Shown here: in pieces, positions 16,530 to 27,881 of the stretch | How positions within the stretch are numbered: position 1 is the stretch's first letter | Layout of the letters: every line of letters begins with the position of its first letter | NCBI GenBank assembly: GCA_903859815.1 | Contig: CAIOOA010000028.1 | Span: 1-64,000, forward strand | Source: an uncultured Methylococcaceae bacterium | GTDB taxonomy: Bacteria; Pseudomonadota; Gammaproteobacteria; Methylococcales; Methylococcaceae | Reading direction: 5' to 3' | Length of the DNA: 64,000 bases | Translations under genes and position numbers: made by a program | Notes under the pieces: generated by a model | Database searches by the model: none | Told to the model about the DNA's origin: nothing | Seen by the model: the letters and a program-made list of their open reading frames with translations, nothing else

Positions 16530-17108
16530 TCATCTTTGTTTATGGAACTTCAGATAATCTGTAATATTTGAGTTGACTGATCCATACCTTTTCACATAGG
16601 TTTTAGAACCCAAAGGACTGTCTGAAACATGACCAAAATTTGAATGTCCAATGGTCATCTCAAAAGGTATTACTGCACCCACTCCCCTACTTTTGTTATA
16701 GACACTCCACCAAGCATTGTCATCATCTAGGATGATATCCCCGGAAGACGAGGAGCGGTAAGCAGATTCAAGATCATGCATGATTTCCAGTCCAATTTGG
16801 CAATAATGCTTGGGATCAAAAAGCCAAGGCCCAAGCGAATCGGTGGAAGTGAGTACGCCAATGGCAGAATGAATATCCAAATCACGCATGACCAGCAATG
16901 ACCGGAGCGAGCCTGGCGCGGGACCATCCGCCATCGCGTAATAGACTTCTCCCGTACAACTTTTGCCAATTTCACGGTAAAGCCTGACATCCAGCAAATA
17001 GAGCAAGCTAAATACCTTCATTGGATCTTGTTCGGAAATTTTCGCAAACCGATGCGCTGCATTGACTAATCGTTCCCGGTCTGGATTAGTTTTCATTTTG
17101 TGTTGCAT
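16530..17108 (-). CDS. Panacea (DUF4065)-like domain protein
   Basis: A 192-aa protein with the Panacea/DUF4065 core at residues ~30-75: KVFSLLYLLDVRLYREIGKS then GEVYYAMADGPAPGSL. The pattern LLY..D......G....G..Y....GPVP is typical of SocA/GepA-like proteins. Panacea domains serve as antitoxins against many unrelated toxins. No toxin-like gene adjoins it on either side, and the 677 bases upstream hold no convincing gene, so it is an orphan or its partner has been lost. The start may be ATG 17108 or ATG 17096; neither has a strong ribosome site. Confidence 0.65.
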   Translation of the reverse strand: MQHKMKTNPDRERLVNAAHRFAKISEQDPMKVFSLLYLLDVRLYREIGKSCTGEVYYAMADGPAPGSLRSLLVMRDLDIHSAIGVLTSTDSLGPWLFDPKHYCQIGLEIMHDLESAYRSSSSGDIILDDDNAWWSVYNKSRGVGAVIPFEMTIGHSNFGHVSDSPLGSKTYVKRYGSVNSNITDYLKFHKQR

Positions 17109-17785
17109 GGAATATAGTTCCGAATGTTACTGGCTAAATATTAATTGAGGCTTTATCTACCCAAGCTAATAGGCTTACTAGACCTTTCAACTTGAGTGAT
17201 TGCTTGATCCCTTCTATGCAATTACCACGCCTATCAAGTAAAATAGTGTCAACCATGTGGATAAGCGGAGTAAGCTCAAGAGATTAAACATTATCCCTTG
17301 TTTTGCGGCATACACACCGCTAACAAAGCCCACCTTTAACTTGCACTGAATCACCACTGGCTCCATTTTCTTACATTTACAATCCCATAGAAGGTAATAT
17401 CCTTGCTACTCCAGCACAGAGTTAGCAGCCGATACTATGGTTTATTTTGGTGCATAAGCCATTTTTCGGTGCATTCGTTTTCCTGCTTTATTTATATAAT
17501 TATCAGTTTAGCGCAATTTTTACGCTACCTCACACTGCCAAGTCAATTTTGTGCAACTTATTTTGAATTAAGACCATTAACAAGTGTAGCACTTGTCCAA
17601 TCATGTTAAGATCATCGCCAATAAAAAAACTGCTGTAGCTTTTGTTACAATTTTCAAGACATTGTCGGGTTTCTTACAGAAGATTCCCTGCTCTACCAGC
17701 TTACTAAGCACCCGATTAATGGCAACACAGAATTGCTTATTTGATTCCCCATTAGTTTACAAACCCATACAAGTGAGTATATAAA
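17109..17785. other. Long intergenic region without a convincing gene
   Basis: These 677 AT-rich bases separate two divergent genes. Short open frames here (for example 17403-17609 and 17593-17784) show no recognisable protein pattern. A perfect palindrome ACAAGTG-TAG-CACTTGT lies at 17580-17596 and could be an operator or hairpin. A repeated TTTTGGTGCA/TTTTCGGTGCA pair occurs near 17450-17475. It may contain the remains of a toxin once paired with the Panacea gene. Confidence 0.4.
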
Positions 17786-18556
17786 ATGCAACTTACCCCT
17801 CAAGGCTTGAACATTATCGAAGAAATAGCAAGACGCTATTACGTCAGTACGGATGCCGTCATCACCCTACTTGAAGCTGTCAACAACGGCGGAGGAACCA
17901 TGGCGCAGTTTAGCCATCCTGATCTGGGCGGGTCTGGACAATGGATGCAAGGAGGCATGACGATGGTGGGCGATATGTTCAACAACAATTTGAAAACTAA
18001 GGTTGACAATCTTTGCAGTGAATTATCAAGGCTGCTCGCCAACCAACCAATGTTTGTACAAGCCTCTCAAAGCCCAGCGCAGAACCAAGGTGGTTATGGC
18101 GACGTGAGCCTATTTGTGAATAGTGGCGGCGGTCAGTGGTGGCCTTCCGAACTTGGATCGCCTTCTTCAAGTGGATCACAAAATAATATCCGCTATGCCA
18201 TTTTCCCATCTACCCACCGTTTGGCGATTGACATCAACGGCCAAATAACGGTTTACGACACCCTGGATCATCAAATCGGCGGTGTCGGCCAACAACAAGG
18301 CTTTGACGCCAGCTTGAGCTTCACCAGCCAATACGGTTTGGTGTCAATCACTAATTTACCTGTGGTACAAGGGGTTGCCAACAATCAACCCAATACTCAG
18401 ACAAACCCATACGAAGCACCCATGCCACAGCAGTCAACGGCCGATGAGGCTGACATTTTTGCCAAGATCGAGCGACTTGCTGAACTTCGGCAAAAAGGGA
18501 TCTTATCCGATGCCGAGTTTGCCACTAAGAAGGCAGAATTGTTGAGCAGACTGTAA
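17786..18556 (+). CDS. SHOCT-domain protein
   Basis: A 256-aa protein. The last ~32 residues are a SHOCT domain: IFAKIERLAELRQKGILSDAEF then KKAELLSRL, a short helical module often tied to oligomerisation or binding. Residues 1-100 include LNIIEEIARRYYVSTDAVITLL and a Gly/Met-rich section (SGQWMQGGMTMVGDMF). The central part is Gly/Ser rich with a predicted beta-sheet patch. A homologous core is common in proteobacterial SHOCT proteins of unknown role. It lies 9 bases ahead of the transglutaminase-like gene and may share its transcript. Confidence 0.8.
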   Translation: MQLTPQGLNIIEEIARRYYVSTDAVITLLEAVNNGGGTMAQFSHPDLGGSGQWMQGGMTMVGDMFNNNLKTKVDNLCSELSRLLANQPMFVQASQSPAQNQGGYGDVSLFVNSGGGQWWPSELGSPSSSGSQNNIRYAIFPSTHRLAIDINGQITVYDTLDHQIGGVGQQQGFDASLSFTSQYGLVSITNLPVVQGVANNQPNTQTNPYEAPMPQQSTADEADIFAKIERLAELRQKGILSDAEFATKKAELLSRL

Positions 18557-18565
18557 AACCGTCCA

Positions 18566-19396
18566 ATGCATATACGTTTCGGATACGACATCAGCTTGCG
18601 CTTTCCGGCACCGACCGACATGATCATGATGCTGCACACGCACCCAAGCCTGTGCGCGTCCATGAAGACTTACGAACACTTGCGATGCGACCCTCCTGTC
18701 ACCCTAGAACCCTTCATCGACATCTATGGCAATCACTGCACGCGTGCAAGCTGTGGCCCCGGGGTTTTACGCCTTCGCAATGACGCTATCATCTTCGTGA
18801 GCGGTTTGCCTGACCCGCTGAACCCCCAAGCAAGGCGACTGAGCTTGCACGAACTACCCACTGAGACCTTGCACTTTTTATTGGGCAGCCGATACTGCGA
18901 GCTAGAGCTATTGTCTGACATCGCTTGGGAATTATTCGGCCAAGGAACGACCGGATGGGGCCGGGTACAAGCAATCTGTGACTGGGTCCATAACCACGTC
19001 ACTTTCGGTTATCAATATGCTAGGGTTGACAGGACTGCCCATCAAACCTATCTCGAACGCCGCGGTGTGTGTCGGGACTATACCCACTTGGCGATTGCCT
19101 TCTGCCGTTGCATGGGCATTCCCGCCCGCTACGCCACTGGCTACCTCGGTGACATAGGCGTGCCACCTGATCAGAATCCAATGGATTTCAGCGCATGGTT
19201 TGAAGTTTTTCTTGGCGGACAATGGCATACTTTCGACGCGAGGAACAACAAGCCTCGCATCGGTAGAATCTTAATGGCACGGGGACGGGATGCCGCCGAC
19301 GTAGCCTTAACCACCACGTTCGGCAAACATCTATTGGAAAACTTCACCATCTGGACCTATGAAATTTCCGAAGATCAGGCGAGGCATGGGATTTGA
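18566..19396 (+). CDS. Transglutaminase-like cysteine protease family protein
   Basis: A 276-aa protein of the COG1305 group. The nucleophile segment is clear: RRGVCRDYTHLAIAFCR with Cys 169. The segment that normally brings the catalytic His reads MDFSAWFEVFLGG, with Ser 209 at the expected His, followed by WHTFDARNN carrying the third acidic residue. Such proteins may act as peptidases or amide-crosslinking enzymes in the cytoplasm; no signal peptide is present. The downstream M14-like gene begins inside its stop (TTGA), so the two are coupled. Presence of Ser in place of His needs alignment with its subgroup. Confidence 0.82.
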   Translation: MHIRFGYDISLRFPAPTDMIMMLHTHPSLCASMKTYEHLRCDPPVTLEPFIDIYGNHCTRASCGPGVLRLRNDAIIFVSGLPDPLNPQARRLSLHELPTETLHFLLGSRYCELELLSDIAWELFGQGTTGWGRVQAICDWVHNHVTFGYQYARVDRTAHQTYLERRGVCRDYTHLAIAFCRCMGIPARYATGYLGDIGVPPDQNPMDFSAWFEVFLGGQWHTFDARNNKPRIGRILMARGRDAADVALTTTFGKHLLENFTIWTYEISEDQARHGI

Positions 19397-20421
19397 GCAT
19401 TAATACAGACATCATCCGGCTGAATCAGATTCCTGAAGCCCTGCTGGAAGTATCCGCCACCGAGTTGCATCAGGTTTTACCCAAACCATGCTTGATCCAC
19501 CTTTCCGGGCAACGGCCAGAACCATTATTTGTCTCTGTGTTGCTGCATGGCAACGAAAACACGGGGTTGCTGGCAGTGCAAACCCTACTGAAAAAATACG
19601 CAGACAAACCTTGGCCACGTGCAATCTCGTTCTTTTTCGGCAATGTACAAGCGGCAAGATTGGGATTGCGGCACTTGGACAATCAACCCGACTTCAACCG
19701 CATCTGGCCGGGCACGGAACTGGCCGGATGTACGGAAACCTTTTGGGCGCAAAAGGTTGTTGACGAAATGGTTAACCGGGGCGTATTTGCCAGCATCGAT
19801 GTGCATAACAACACCGGGCGCAACCCCCATTATTCCTGTGTGGAGCGGTTGGACGGCCAGTCGCTGAACTTGGCCGTGCTGTTCGACCGGCTGGCCATAT
19901 ACAGCCCTTACCCTAAAGGCTCCCAGACTGGCGCGTTTGCCTCGGCTTGCCCCTCCCTCAACTTGGAATGCGGCTTCCCGGGCGAAGCCAAGGGTGTGAA
20001 CCATGCCGTTGAATTTATCGAAACCTGCTTGGGGCTAACCGAAGTACCCTGCCATCCACCCTCTTCTCAAGACATTGACTTGTTCAATGCCTTGGTGCAA
20101 GTGAAGGTGCGGGACGATGTCAGTTTCAGCTTTTCCGACCCCAACGCCACTTTACTCTTGCGCGATCAATTGGACGAATTGAATTTCGTCGAATTGCCGC
20201 CGGGAACCCTACTGGGGAAACTCAATGCCCGCCATTTTTCAAGCCCGCTGCCGTTGATCGCCCAAACTGGCGATGGACAAAATATTGCCGACCTCTATTT
20301 CCAAGTGAAAAACCACGATATCCTCCTGGCACGATCCGTTATGCCATGCATGTTATCCATGGACGAGCGCATCATCCGGCAGGATTGCCTTTGTTATCTG
20401 ATGGAGCGAATGATTGCCTAG
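19393..20421 (+). CDS. M14-like zinc carboxypeptidase / aspartoacylase-type protein
   Basis: A 342-aa protein with the zinc ligands of the succinylglutamate desuccinylase/aspartoacylase branch of M14: HGNENTG (His 52, Glu 55) and DVHNNTGRNPHY (His 138). SLNLECGFPGE probably supplies the catalytic Glu. The start is TTG 19393, overlapping the TGA of the transglutaminase-like gene by four bases; no ATG fits better. Members remove acyl groups or terminal residues from amides. Pairing with a transglutaminase-like protein suggests joint action on a peptide or isopeptide bond, which is inference. Confidence 0.82.
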   Translation: MSINTDIIRLNQIPEALLEVSATELHQVLPKPCLIHLSGQRPEPLFVSVLLHGNENTGLLAVQTLLKKYADKPWPRAISFFFGNVQAARLGLRHLDNQPDFNRIWPGTELAGCTETFWAQKVVDEMVNRGVFASIDVHNNTGRNPHYSCVERLDGQSLNLAVLFDRLAIYSPYPKGSQTGAFASACPSLNLECGFPGEAKGVNHAVEFIETCLGLTEVPCHPPSSQDIDLFNALVQVKVRDDVSFSFSDPNATLLLRDQLDELNFVELPPGTLLGKLNARHFSSPLPLIAQTGDGQNIADLYFQVKNHDILLARSVMPCMLSMDERIIRQDCLCYLMERMIA

Positions 20422-20564
20422 CACCTGAACGGGAACCCATGATTTCCATTACGATACTAAGCTTGACAATGGGCTCATCGGCTCAAAGATTCTGGTCCAA
20501 CTATTGAACCCCGCTAAAGCCATGTGTGGCATGTCGGTAAAAACGAACCCGTAAAGACCCCTGC

Positions 20565-21149
20565 CTACCGACCAATCTTACTTTCTTCCCCACGAACAAT
20601 GCGTTGAATGTTGCTTTTGTGCCGCCAAAACAGAATGGAACACATCAGCACGGTGGCAACGGTCAACACCGGCGAGCCCAGTACAAACCAGACGAAGAAC
20701 GGAGCCATCACCGCCGCCGTGAGAGCCGCGAGAGACGAGATTCTGGACACGTATGCGACGGTCAGCCAAGTCGTTAGCGCAAACAGCCCTACAAGCCAAG
20801 AATAGCCCGCTAGGACCCCCAAAGCCGTGGCTGCGCCCTTCCCCCCCTTGAAGCCGAAGAACACCGGGTAAAGATGCCCTAGGAAGGCAGCAAGCCCAAC
20901 CAAAGCCAGCACTTCATTGGGTGCCGCCACTGCCTTGGCCACCAGCAAAGGGGCCACGCCTTTCAATAAATCTCCTAGTAGGGTAAATATCGCGGCCTTT
21001 TTCCCGCCTAGGCGCAAAACATTGGTCGCGCCGGGGTTTTTTGACCCCTCCTCACGGGGGTCGGGCAAGCCCATCAGGCGACTTGTGATTACCGCGCTGG
21101 ACAAAGAACCAAGAAGATAGGCGAAGGGTACTAACAGCCACTGCCACAT
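20565..21149 (-). CDS. plsY: Glycerol-3-phosphate acyltransferase PlsY
   Basis: A 194-aa integral membrane enzyme transferring acyl from acyl-phosphate to glycerol-3-phosphate, the first step of phospholipid synthesis. Conserved PlsY blocks are present: GSLSSAVITSRLMGLPDPRE then GSKNPGATNVLR, and VFFGFKGGKGAATALGV. About five membrane segments. It is divergent from folB, an arrangement common in gammaproteobacteria. Length is normal. Confidence 0.96.
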   Translation of the reverse strand: MWQWLLVPFAYLLGSLSSAVITSRLMGLPDPREEGSKNPGATNVLRLGGKKAAIFTLLGDLLKGVAPLLVAKAVAAPNEVLALVGLAAFLGHLYPVFFGFKGGKGAATALGVLAGYSWLVGLFALTTWLTVAYVSRISSLAALTAAVMAPFFVWFVLGSPVLTVATVLMCSILFWRHKSNIQRIVRGEESKIGR

Positions 21150-21236
21150 GAGCGTACTCTCATCAATTTAAAGTTGTAAGGTCAGCCTGATTTGTGATAA
21201 CACTTGTTACTTCACAACCTTCAGACGGAGCCAAAG

Positions 21237-21593
21237 ATGGACATTATATTTCTGCGCGGCCTACATATCGAGACTATTGTTGGCATTTTCGATTGGGAAC
21301 GCGTGAAACGGCGCATTGTCGTGCTGGACTTGGAAATGGCAACAGACAACCGCAAAGCCGCAGCCACAGACGCAATTGAGGATGCATTGGACTATTCGGC
21401 CGTTTCTAAACGCATCGTCGCTTTCGTCGAACAAAGCAGTTTCTTCCTAGTGGAAACATTGGCGGAAAGAATATGCGAAATTATCCGAACAGAATTTAAC
21501 GTTCGGTGGGTCAGGCTGAGCTTAAACAAGAAGGGTGCTATTCAAGATGCCAGTGATGTCGGCATTATCATTGAACGCGGGGAAAAAACCTGA
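21237..21593 (+). CDS. folB: Dihydroneopterin aldolase FolB
   Basis: 118 aa from ATG 21237, preceded by ACGGAG. It converts dihydroneopterin to 6-hydroxymethyldihydropterin in folate synthesis. The signature begins MDIIFLRGLHIETIVGIFDWE, with the conserved ALDYSAV and the catalytic region ending VRLSLNKKGAIQDASDVGI. The frame is open to 21204, but no better start exists. Divergent from plsY across a short shared promoter region. Confidence 0.93.
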   Translation: MDIIFLRGLHIETIVGIFDWERVKRRIVVLDLEMATDNRKAAATDAIEDALDYSAVSKRIVAFVEQSSFFLVETLAERICEIIRTEFNVRWVRLSLNKKGAIQDASDVGIIIERGEKT

Positions 21594-21626
21594 CAAGGAA
21601 GGAATTGAATCCTCAAGAAGGAGATA

Positions 21627-21673
21627 GTGGCAAGTATGGGTATCAGCGTTACGCCCTAGCCCATGCTTGCCAC
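21627..21673. terminator. Strong inverted repeat between folB and the small membrane gene
   Basis: GTGGCAAGTATGGG (21627-21640) pairs with CCCATGCTTGCCAC (21660-21673), 14 bp with one G-U pair and a 19-nt loop. It lies between the ends of two convergent genes, so it could stop transcription both ways. No U-run follows, so a rho-independent terminator is not certain. Confidence 0.55.
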
Positions 21674-21683
21674 ATCAAGGGTA

Positions 21684-21818
21684 CTATTGTTGTGGAGGAT
21701 TTTCTTGGTCGTTAAAGACCCAACGAATAAAAAATACCCCTACAGCGATAATCAGGATTGTGACGATGATTCCCGTGGGGGATCTCATTTTTTCAACTAA
21801 ATCGAGAATGGCTCCCAT
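21684..21818 (-). CDS. Small single-pass membrane protein, 44 aa
   Basis: ATG at 21818 reading down to TAG at 21684. The protein starts MGAILDLVEKMRSP, then has one hydrophobic helix (GIIVTILIIAVGVFFIRW) and a polar tail ending NPPQQ. AAGGTAGGTC upstream supplies a possible ribosome site. The amphipathic head, one helix and charged tail fit the usual shape of bacterial small membrane proteins. It is convergent with folB. I do not recognise a named family. Confidence 0.55.
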   Translation of the reverse strand: MGAILDLVEKMRSPTGIIVTILIIAVGVFFIRWVFNDQENPPQQ

Positions 21819-22028
21819 TTCTTGACCTACCTTAGCGTAATTTGATTTAAGAGGCTTTTGAATAGAGTTCAGAGGTCATCTGTCTGCTATCACTCGCCTA
21901 TTCTTACCGCGTAACCACCAGATGTCAAGCAAACAGTTGATTACGCCCGTGTCGCCTAGAGAAAAAACCCGGCGCTGGGCTTTGCGCAAAGCCTTTGCTA
22001 TGGAACAGAAAGGAATCATTCCCCCCCA

Positions 22029-22060
22029 AAAAAACGCCCAGACCTTTGGGGCCTGGGCAA
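22029..22060 (-). terminator. Rho-independent terminator of the small lipoprotein gene
   Basis: Read on the minus strand: GCCCAGGCC, loop CCAAA, GGTCTGGGC (9-bp stem with one G-U pair), then GTTTTTTT. On the plus strand the same stem has an A-C mismatch, so the minus direction is the functional one. It sits about 95 bases after the stop of the gene at 22152-22277. Confidence 0.75.
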
Positions 22061-22151
22061 AAAAACCCCAAGACGCTTGCCTTGTAATTATCTCGCTTAA
22101 CCGAAAGGTACGGCGAAGTTCAGTGTTCCAGCGCCCAAGAGCAATCCAATC

Positions 22152-22277
22152 TTAAAGATTCGGATAAACTACTGGAGCAGAGAGCTTCTGCTTGTCGCCG
22201 TCCGGGGAATTACCGCAACCCATCATGCCGATCGACAACAGAGCAACGCTGATAACACAAAGTACGAGCTTCTTCAT
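22152..22277 (-). CDS. Small lipoprotein, 41 aa
   Basis: A strong AGGAGG lies ahead of ATG 22277. The product begins MKKLVLCVISVALLSIGMMGCGNS: a two-lysine n-region, hydrophobic core and lipobox ending at Cys 21, so it should be acylated and held in the envelope. The mature part is only about 21 residues (GNSPDGDKQKL..). It has its own terminator downstream. Size recalls entericidin-type lipoproteins but no close family is recognised. The coding evidence (ribosome site, lipobox, terminator) is good for so short a gene. Confidence 0.75.
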   Translation of the reverse strand: MKKLVLCVISVALLSIGMMGCGNSPDGDKQKLSAPVVYPNL

Positions 22278-22524
22278 AAAAAATCCTCCTCAAAATTTGA
22301 ACATTGGAAACATGCTTCTTTTCTAGGTAGTGCGTTGAGCACATGTGTTTTATAAAGAAGATTTTTGAAAATTGCAAGAGATCAAGTTCAAAAGCCCCGT
22401 TTTTTTCTAAAATTATCGACGTAAGCAAATGTTTTATATATATTTATTAATCGAACACAAAAACCCGCCAAAACGCTGTGACACCATGAAAAAAAAGGAC
22501 GGAAAACAGCAAATCGAAGCCATA

Positions 22525-23499
22525 TCACTTGCTCATCGCAAGGATAATCGCCCGCTTGGGGGATGGAAGACCCTCCACAGTCATACTAGGGTCATTGGGG
22601 TGCAAACAATCCTGCAACGATTGGAAGCGCATCCAATCCGTTGCTCGTTGCTCTAAGGGGGTGGTTCGAGTGACATCAATCAAGCGGATTTCTGAATACC
22701 CACATCGCTTCAACCATCCTTCAAGCATCAAGCAACTGGGGATGAACCACACATTCCGCATTCTGGCGTAACGACCCTCAGGGACAAGAACCTCCCCTAC
22801 CCCGCCATCAATCACCAAAGTTTCCAGTACCAATTCCCCTCCGGCGCGTATCAAATTGCGCAATTCTAACAAGTGATCGAGCGGGGAACGACGATGGTAA
22901 AGCACGCCCATGGAAAAAACCGTGTCGAAAACGTTCAGTTTCTTAGGCAGGTCCTCAATCCCCAAAGGCAGCACATGTACCGGAAATTCTCCTGCAAAAT
23001 GCTTGACGGCTTGAAATTGAATCACACTGAGCAGGGTCGGGTCGATGCCTACCACCATTCTTGCGCCTGCCCCAAGCATACGCCAGCAGTGATACCCATT
23101 GCCGCAGCCTACATCCAACACAACCCTTCCGCGCAAACAAGCCAAGTGCTGATGCAATCGACGCCATTTCATATCTGAACGCCATTCACTGTCGATCAAG
23201 GTGCCGTGTATCCGATATGGCCCTTTGCGCCAGGGGTGCAATTGCCTCAATTGCACCTCAATGGCTTGACGAATCTCCGCATCACTATCGCTAGGCAAAC
23301 CGATGCTCGGAATATCGCCATCAAAGTCCACATGCGACGCCTGCAAAACGGGAAGATTGCCCAGCACCTCTTGCCAACGACCGAGATCGCCATGGGAGGA
23401 AAGGTCAAAGGCCCGGGCCAATTGGTCAGGCAATGCATCAAGCATTGGCGACAAACCATACGAGCCGGCGTTATCGAAAAATGAGGTGTAAATTGACAT
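22525..23499 (-). CDS. cmoB: tRNA U34 carboxymethyltransferase CmoB
   Basis: Starts at ATG 23499 (MSIYTSFFDNAG); the frame is open upstream but this is the family start. About 324 aa, the normal length. CmoB uses carboxy-SAM to make 5-carboxymethoxyuridine at the wobble base. Visible: LHPWRKGPY, SDMKWRRL, the SAM motif VVLDVGCGNGYHCWRM and MGVLYHRRSPLDHL. Its usual partner cmoA, which makes carboxy-SAM, is not adjacent here. Confidence 0.95.
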   Translation of the reverse strand: MSIYTSFFDNAGSYGLSPMLDALPDQLARAFDLSSHGDLGRWQEVLGNLPVLQASHVDFDGDIPSIGLPSDSDAEIRQAIEVQLRQLHPWRKGPYRIHGTLIDSEWRSDMKWRRLHQHLACLRGRVVLDVGCGNGYHCWRMLGAGARMVVGIDPTLLSVIQFQAVKHFAGEFPVHVLPLGIEDLPKKLNVFDTVFSMGVLYHRRSPLDHLLELRNLIRAGGELVLETLVIDGGVGEVLVPEGRYARMRNVWFIPSCLMLEGWLKRCGYSEIRLIDVTRTTPLEQRATDWMRFQSLQDCLHPNDPSMTVEGLPSPKRAIILAMSK

Positions 23500-23620
23500 G
23501 TTCCGATTATAGCCCAAGGTCTGTGAACCTTCGACTGCTGGCATCGCAGGGTGGCTGGATAGAGTTGTTCGTGTGCTAGAATAGCCCAAAATTTACTACC
23601 CTAAGCCAACGAGAAATTGA

Positions 23621-26348
<2,728 letters not shown>

Positions 26349-26478
26349 ACCCTTGCGCCAGATGGTCTGCGTAAGCTTCCCGAATTTTTTTGCGATGGTA
26401 TTGACGTGTTAGCAAGATTGACAGTTTAATCCCAAAAAAATATTAATTTCATAACTCACTTGCAAAGCAACAGGCACT

Positions 26479-27012
26479 ATGACGAAACCTGCATTAAAGA
26501 AATCTGCCGCACCAGTCGAGGAAATCATCCTGATCATCATGGTGATTTTCTGCCTGCTGGGTATAGCCGTCACTGATTTTTCCCCCCAAGATGCCTTCAT
26601 GTATTGGATGGCCATGATATTTGTATTTGGCTTCGCCGCCATGATTGCGGGCTGGCACAATGCCAAAAGACATTACGATCCGAATGGCGAGGGGAACGAA
26701 GTCAAAGAATTATTCAAGCTTCAATCCCTGCATTGGCTAGGGGCTTTGGTTGCCGTCCTCTGCCTGTTCAGTTTCGTCGAAGCCGGGCACATGACCCAGG
26801 AAGCCACTGGTTTAATGGTTCTTTTGATTCTAGCTCTCACCACATTTCTTGATGGTATACGCATAGGCTGGCGTTTCAGCTTGACTGGGATTTACTTGGC
26901 AGCGGCAACAGTGGCTGCCAATTTGCTGGAAAGCTTCATGCCATGGATGTTTGCGTTGGCCGTCATGATTATCGCAATCACTGTTTACCGTGAACAGCGC
27001 AAGCAACTATAA
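26479..27012 (+). CDS. Polytopic membrane protein, unknown function
   Basis: A 177-aa protein with about five hydrophobic segments (for example IILIIMVIFCLLGIAV, FVFGFAAMIAGWHNA, LGALVAVLCLFSF, GLMVLLILALTTFL, MFALAVMIIAITVY). No recognised motif. It sits 20 bases upstream of aroE and could be cotranscribed with it. The product is inner-membrane by hydrophobicity only. Confidence 0.8.
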   Translation: MTKPALKKSAAPVEEIILIIMVIFCLLGIAVTDFSPQDAFMYWMAMIFVFGFAAMIAGWHNAKRHYDPNGEGNEVKELFKLQSLHWLGALVAVLCLFSFVEAGHMTQEATGLMVLLILALTTFLDGIRIGWRFSLTGIYLAAATVAANLLESFMPWMFALAVMIIAITVYREQRKQL

Positions 27013-27032
27013 CCTCAGGAATTGGCAGAAAA

Positions 27033-27875
27033 ATGCCTGTTGATCGATATGCCGTGTTCGGCCACCCCATAAGCCATAGCAAATCCCCCCGCATCCATGC
27101 CGCATTTGCGCGACAAACGGGGCAGACTATCGAATACACCGCAGTTGACGTACCAGCCGAAAGTTTTCGCGAGGAACTATTCCGTTTTGCGGCCAATGGA
27201 GGGAAAGGCTTGAGTTGCACCGTGCCTCTCAAAGAGCTGGCATGGCAAATGGCCGATGAAAAAAGTGAACGCGCCAACAGAGCGAAGGCTGTCAACACGA
27301 TGACAATCGGCGAAAGTGGAAAGATTCTGGGTGACAATACTGACGGTTTGGGGTTATTGCGGGATATGACCATCAATCTAGGCATACCCATCAAGTGCCT
27401 CGATATTTTGTTGCTAGGTGCGGGTGGCGCCAGCCGTGGCATTATTGGGCCACTGTTAGCTGAGCAACCGCGAATAATTTCGATTGCCAACCGTACAATT
27501 GCCAAGGCTGAACAGTTGGCAATGGAATTTTCCGCCCTAGGGTCAATCGAAGTGTTTGAATTTAATGCCTTGAAGGGGAAATCTTTTGATCTTATCATTA
27601 ATGCAACCGCCGCCAGCCTAAGTGGCGAACTACCGCCATTGCCAGAAGATTTATTAAATCCCAACGGTGCGTGTTACGATTTAGCCTACGCCAACCAACC
27701 TACTGCATTTGTCCATTGGGGGGTGCGCTCGGGCGCGAGGATAAGCGTAGATGGGATAGGCATGTTAGTCGAACAAGCGGCTGAAGCATTTTTCATTTGG
27801 CGTGGCATACGCCCACAAACCCGTCCATTGATTGAGCAACTTAATTCCGAAAGATCAGCAGCAACCAATATGTAA
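27033..27875 (+). CDS. aroE: Shikimate dehydrogenase AroE
   Basis: A 280-aa NADP enzyme reducing 3-dehydroshikimate to shikimate in aromatic amino-acid synthesis. Motifs: YAVFGHPISHSKSPRIHAAF at the substrate site, SCTVPLKELAW with the catalytic Lys, GDNTDGLGLLRD, the dinucleotide loop LLLGAGGASRGI and a NRT segment for NADP phosphate. Normal length. A small membrane-protein gene follows after 6 bases. Confidence 0.96.
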   Translation: MPVDRYAVFGHPISHSKSPRIHAAFARQTGQTIEYTAVDVPAESFREELFRFAANGGKGLSCTVPLKELAWQMADEKSERANRAKAVNTMTIGESGKILGDNTDGLGLLRDMTINLGIPIKCLDILLLGAGGASRGIIGPLLAEQPRIISIANRTIAKAEQLAMEFSALGSIEVFEFNALKGKSFDLIINATAASLSGELPPLPEDLLNPNGACYDLAYANQPTAFVHWGVRSGARISVDGIGMLVEQAAEAFFIWRGIRPQTRPLIEQLNSERSAATNM

Positions 27876-27881
27876 ACCGCC

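Noticed and set aside
17403-17784. Two short plus-strand frames considered as a toxin for the Panacea gene
   Set aside because: Low-complexity hydrophobic or random composition, overlapping each other, no ribosome site. Kept only as a possibility in the findings.
21922-22155. 77-aa plus-strand open frame
   Set aside because: It runs through the minus-strand terminator at 22029-22060 and the end of the lipoprotein gene, with no recognisable protein pattern.
22429-22656. 75-aa plus-strand frame upstream of and overlapping cmoB
   Set aside because: The 3' half is antisense to the end of cmoB and there is no ribosome site or family pattern.
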